A DNA stretch of 64,000 nt. Source: Tenacibaculum sp. (lineage in GTDB: Bacteria; Bacteroidota; Bacteroidia; Flavobacteriales; Flavobacteriaceae). The position numbers and the translations under genes were made by a program. Where the stretch lies: positions 2,114-66,113 of the forward strand of contig JAHDHE010000001.1 of the NCBI GenBank assembly GCA_020631475.1, given 5' to 3'. Below are positions 61,872-64,000 of the stretch, piece by piece. Each line of letters starts with the position of its first letter. Position 1 is the first letter of the stretch. The notes beneath the pieces are model-generated. The model made no database searches and had not been told where the DNA came from. It saw nothing but the letters and a program-made list of their open reading frames with translations.

Positions 61872-64000
61872 TTAATAATTAAATTTAACACCAAAAGCAT
61901 AAGTTCTTGCCCCAGGGTTAGAGAAATAATCTAAACCTTTTCCTCTACCAACACCAAACTGATTTACATCTGGATCTATACCTACAACATCTGTCCAAAT
62001 AATTAAATTTCTACCAGATGCAGTAAATTCAATTGATTTAAAACCTGTTGCTTTTCTAAAGTTATCAGAATCTAAAGTATAAGAAAGAGATACCTCTCTT
62101 AATCGAGACCAACTACCATCGTGTACAGCAAATTCATTTAATTTACCATCTCCAAAACCATACAGCGTCCTATAATATTTTTCATCAAGAAGAACATTTC
62201 CTCCTCCAAAGTTTTCAACATTTCCTCTAACTACCGAACCTGCTGGAAAAGTTGTTCCTGAATGATTCACTAAATCTTCCGTTAAAGTAATTGTATTACC
62301 AACATCTGCATGGGTACCAAAGTAAGATGTTATAAACCTTGTACGTTCAGCTACATCATTTCCTTGACTAGTATCTAAAGAAGCATTTAATGAAAGTCTT
62401 TTATATGAAAAACTTAATTGTAAACCACCTCTCCAGTCTGGGTTAGGATCACCAACAATTAAATCACCTCTAGTATCTACTTGAGGAAAACCATTCGAAT
62501 CGAGTACCATATTTCCATTATCATCTCTTAAAGCACCTTGAGTAGATAAAACTCCTAAAGGGTGCCCTTCTTTAGCTATAGATTGTATTGAACTTCCTGG
62601 AGTAAAGTTTATAATTCCTCCACCTGGAAGCTCTGAAACTAAATTTCTGTTTTTACTAAAATTCATAGAAACTGACGCTTTCCAATCTTCTTTTTTAAGA
62701 AAATCGTATTTCATTTCAATTTCTAACCCTTCATTTTCTATAGTAGCGCCATTAGCATAAATACTTGTAAAACCTAATGAAGTTGGTATAGATCTAGTTA
62801 ATAAAACATCTTCCGTTTTATTTGAATAATATGTTGATGATAATGATAATTTGTTTCTAAAAAACCTTAAATCAAGACCAACTTCATATTCTGTTTTTAT
62901 TTCTGGTTTTAAGTTAGCATTACCTAATCTTTCATTTAATTGATAACCGCCGCCAAAATCTTCTAAAGCAATAGCATCAGAAAAAGTTGAGAAACTACCC
63001 ACTTCAAAAACCGTTTGTTCTCTATGTGCTAATGGTACATTACCTACTTGACCATACGCTAAACGTAATTTACCGAAAGAAAACGGACCAGCATCTTCTA
63101 TTAATTTGCTAAAAGTCCAACCAAACTCTGCTGTTGGATAAAAGAAACCTCTATTATTAGCTGGTAAAACAGAGTGTTTTTCATAGGCACCTCCTAATTG
63201 CAAAATAAATTGGTCTAGATAATCAAAATTAGCTGTTCCATAAAAACGAATATTACGCCTGTTTGTTTTTGTAGTTTCAGCTGATATGTTTTCTTTTGCC
63301 GCAATTTCTTTTATATCGAAAATTCCTCTAAAATTAGAAATAAAGTTATTTGCTTCTGAAAAAACTCTCTTTCGTCTTCTATCATTTATACCAAAACCTA
63401 CCACAAAACTTGAGTTAAGACCTTCAGAAAGTTCGTAATTAAAAGTTGTTAAAAAATCACCATTATATTCAGTATTTAATATTGTTTCATCATTTAATAA
63501 ACCATATCTTCTAGCTGAACCTGCAGTGTACCAAGGAAAAAAATAAAGCCTTGTATCGTCATAAAAGTCAACTCCTCCTCTAAGAACCGAATTAATATTA
63601 TCGTTCCATTTATAAGAAAAACTAGCAGTACTAATTAATCTATTTAAAAAGGCTGTACTTTTTTGTTCATTAATAGTCCATAAAGGGTTGTTATATATTG
63701 CATTATCACTATTCCCTAAATATCTACGATAAGATCTATGACGAGATTGAGTTACTGTACCAGAACTACTATGATAATCTCCCTTGTAATCTGTAATATC
63801 AAAATCTGGAGATGAACGTAATAAACCTAAATAAAGTCCAGCGGTATTAGACCCTTGCTGTGTTCTATTTGAACCTGTATAAATGTAATTTGCTTTTGCA
63901 TTTACTGTAAATTTATCAGTAATGTTTTGAACTGTCGAAACAGTAAAATTAGTTTTCTTATAAAAACTACTTTTTATTATACCTGTTTGATTGATATGAC
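61872..64000 (-). CDS. SusC/RagA-like TonB-dependent transporter, truncated by the window
   Basis: The C-terminal 709 residues of a TonB-dependent outer-membrane transporter. The frame is open from 64000 without a stop, so the ATG at 63404 is internal and the signal peptide, carboxypeptidase-like domain and plug are outside. Beta-barrel signatures include LKPEIKTEYEVGLDLRFFRN, NRNLVSELPGGG and a final PGARTYAFGVKFNY with the terminal aromatic. It would import the substrate of the locus using TonB energy. Confidence 0.92.
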   Translation of the reverse strand, partial: HINQTGIIKSSFYKKTNFTVSTVQNITDKFTVNAKANYIYTGSNRTQQGSNTAGLYLGLLRSSPDFDITDYKGDYHSSSGTVTQSRHRSYRRYLGNSDNAIYNNPLWTINEQKSTAFLNRLISTASFSYKWNDNINSVLRGGVDFYDDTRLYFFPWYTAGSARRYGLLNDETILNTEYNGDFLTTFNYELSEGLNSSFVVGFGINDRRRKRVFSEANNFISNFRGIFDIKEIAAKENISAETTKTNRRNIRFYGTANFDYLDQFILQLGGAYEKHSVLPANNRGFFYPTAEFGWTFSKLIEDAGPFSFGKLRLAYGQVGNVPLAHREQTVFEVGSFSTFSDAIALEDFGGGYQLNERLGNANLKPEIKTEYEVGLDLRFFRNKLSLSSTYYSNKTEDVLLTRSIPTSLGFTSIYANGATIENEGLEIEMKYDFLKKEDWKASVSMNFSKNRNLVSELPGGGIINFTPGSSIQSIAKEGHPLGVLSTQGALRDDNGNMVLDSNGFPQVDTRGDLIVGDPNPDWRGGLQLSFSYKRLSLNASLDTSQGNDVAERTRFITSYFGTHADVGNTITLTEDLVNHSGTTFPAGSVVRGNVENFGGGNVLLDEKYYRTLYGFGDGKLNEFAVHDGSWSRLREVSLSYTLDSDNFRKATGFKSIEFTASGRNLIIWTDVVGIDPDVNQFGVGRGKGLDYFSNPGARTYAFGVKFNY

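Noticed and set aside
63404-63406. ATG at 63404 as the start of the SusC gene
   Set aside because: The frame remains open to 64000 with typical TonB-receptor barrel sequence, so this Met is internal and the gene is cut by the window.
1-64000. CRISPR array
   Set aside because: The only repeat arrays are short and phased (9 bases, period 11) without spacers, and no Cas1/Cas2 genes are present. The Cas4-like domain is part of a DUF2779 fusion.

Overview
The window comes from a low-GC member of the Bacteroidota, most likely a marine flavobacterium (Tenacibaculum/Polaribacter-like). The evidence is very AT-rich DNA, almost no Shine-Dalgarno sequences, TTTG...TAnnTTTG promoters, a SusC/SusD pair, many lipoproteins with a short SC or GC lipobox, and Bacteroidota-type integrases with a SAM-like domain. 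No species is assigned.

Layout. (1) 1-8943 is chromosome: a small lipoprotein, RecX, a TetR-controlled RND efflux operon and a polyprenyl diphosphate synthase. (2) 8996-9069 is a CAT-anticodon tRNA used as an integration site. (3) 9070-32089 is integrative element 1. Its left module holds a Xis-like protein, a DUF5131 protein, a DUF3987-type ATPase, a tyrosine integrase, a Sak4/RecA-like ATPase, a HAD protein and a DUF3871 protein. A large minus-strand restriction cargo follows: Type III Mod and Res, a possible RNase plus DUF3800, a PD-(D/E)XK nuclease, a DUF262/DUF1524 HNH protein and a DUF2779 nuclease-exonuclease fusion. The right module holds RadC, an Xre repressor and a group of uncharacterised proteins. 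(4) 32090-53589 is integrative element 2, inserted in tandem in the same tRNA site. It has a Xis-like protein, a divergent family-A polymerase-like protein, a coupled mini-operon of two lipoproteins and two micro-membrane proteins, and an Xre regulator. A compact run of nine plus-strand defence genes follows: Wadjet-like jetABCD, a Septu-like ATPase/HNH pair, a Gabija-like OLD nuclease/UvrD helicase pair, and a third nuclease-like gene. Its integrase is at the right end. (5) 53638-64000 is chromosome again: a minus-strand SusC/SusD locus followed by a DapB-like dehydrogenase, an M14 carboxypeptidase, a D-aminoacylase, an exported glutamate-racemase-like lipoprotein and an FN3 lipoprotein with a hydrolase-like domain.

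The tRNA 3' end occurs three times (9028-9070, 32047-32089, and a short copy at 53577-53589), which delimits the two tandem elements. A hairpin terminator follows each copy, so the tRNA terminator appears to be rebuilt at each insertion. Neither element has a recognisable relaxase or phage structural gene, so both look like non-self-transmissible islands or satellites loaded with defence genes.

The strongest candidates for something new are the three-gene Gabija-like module, the element 2 polymerase-like gene with its micro-protein operon, the Type III R-M cluster with an inserted RNase-like/DUF3800 pair, and the terminal SusCD locus. That locus carries an exported glutamate racemase and D-amino-acid hydrolases, suggesting use of D-Glu-containing polymers such as poly-gamma-glutamate or peptidoglycan peptides.
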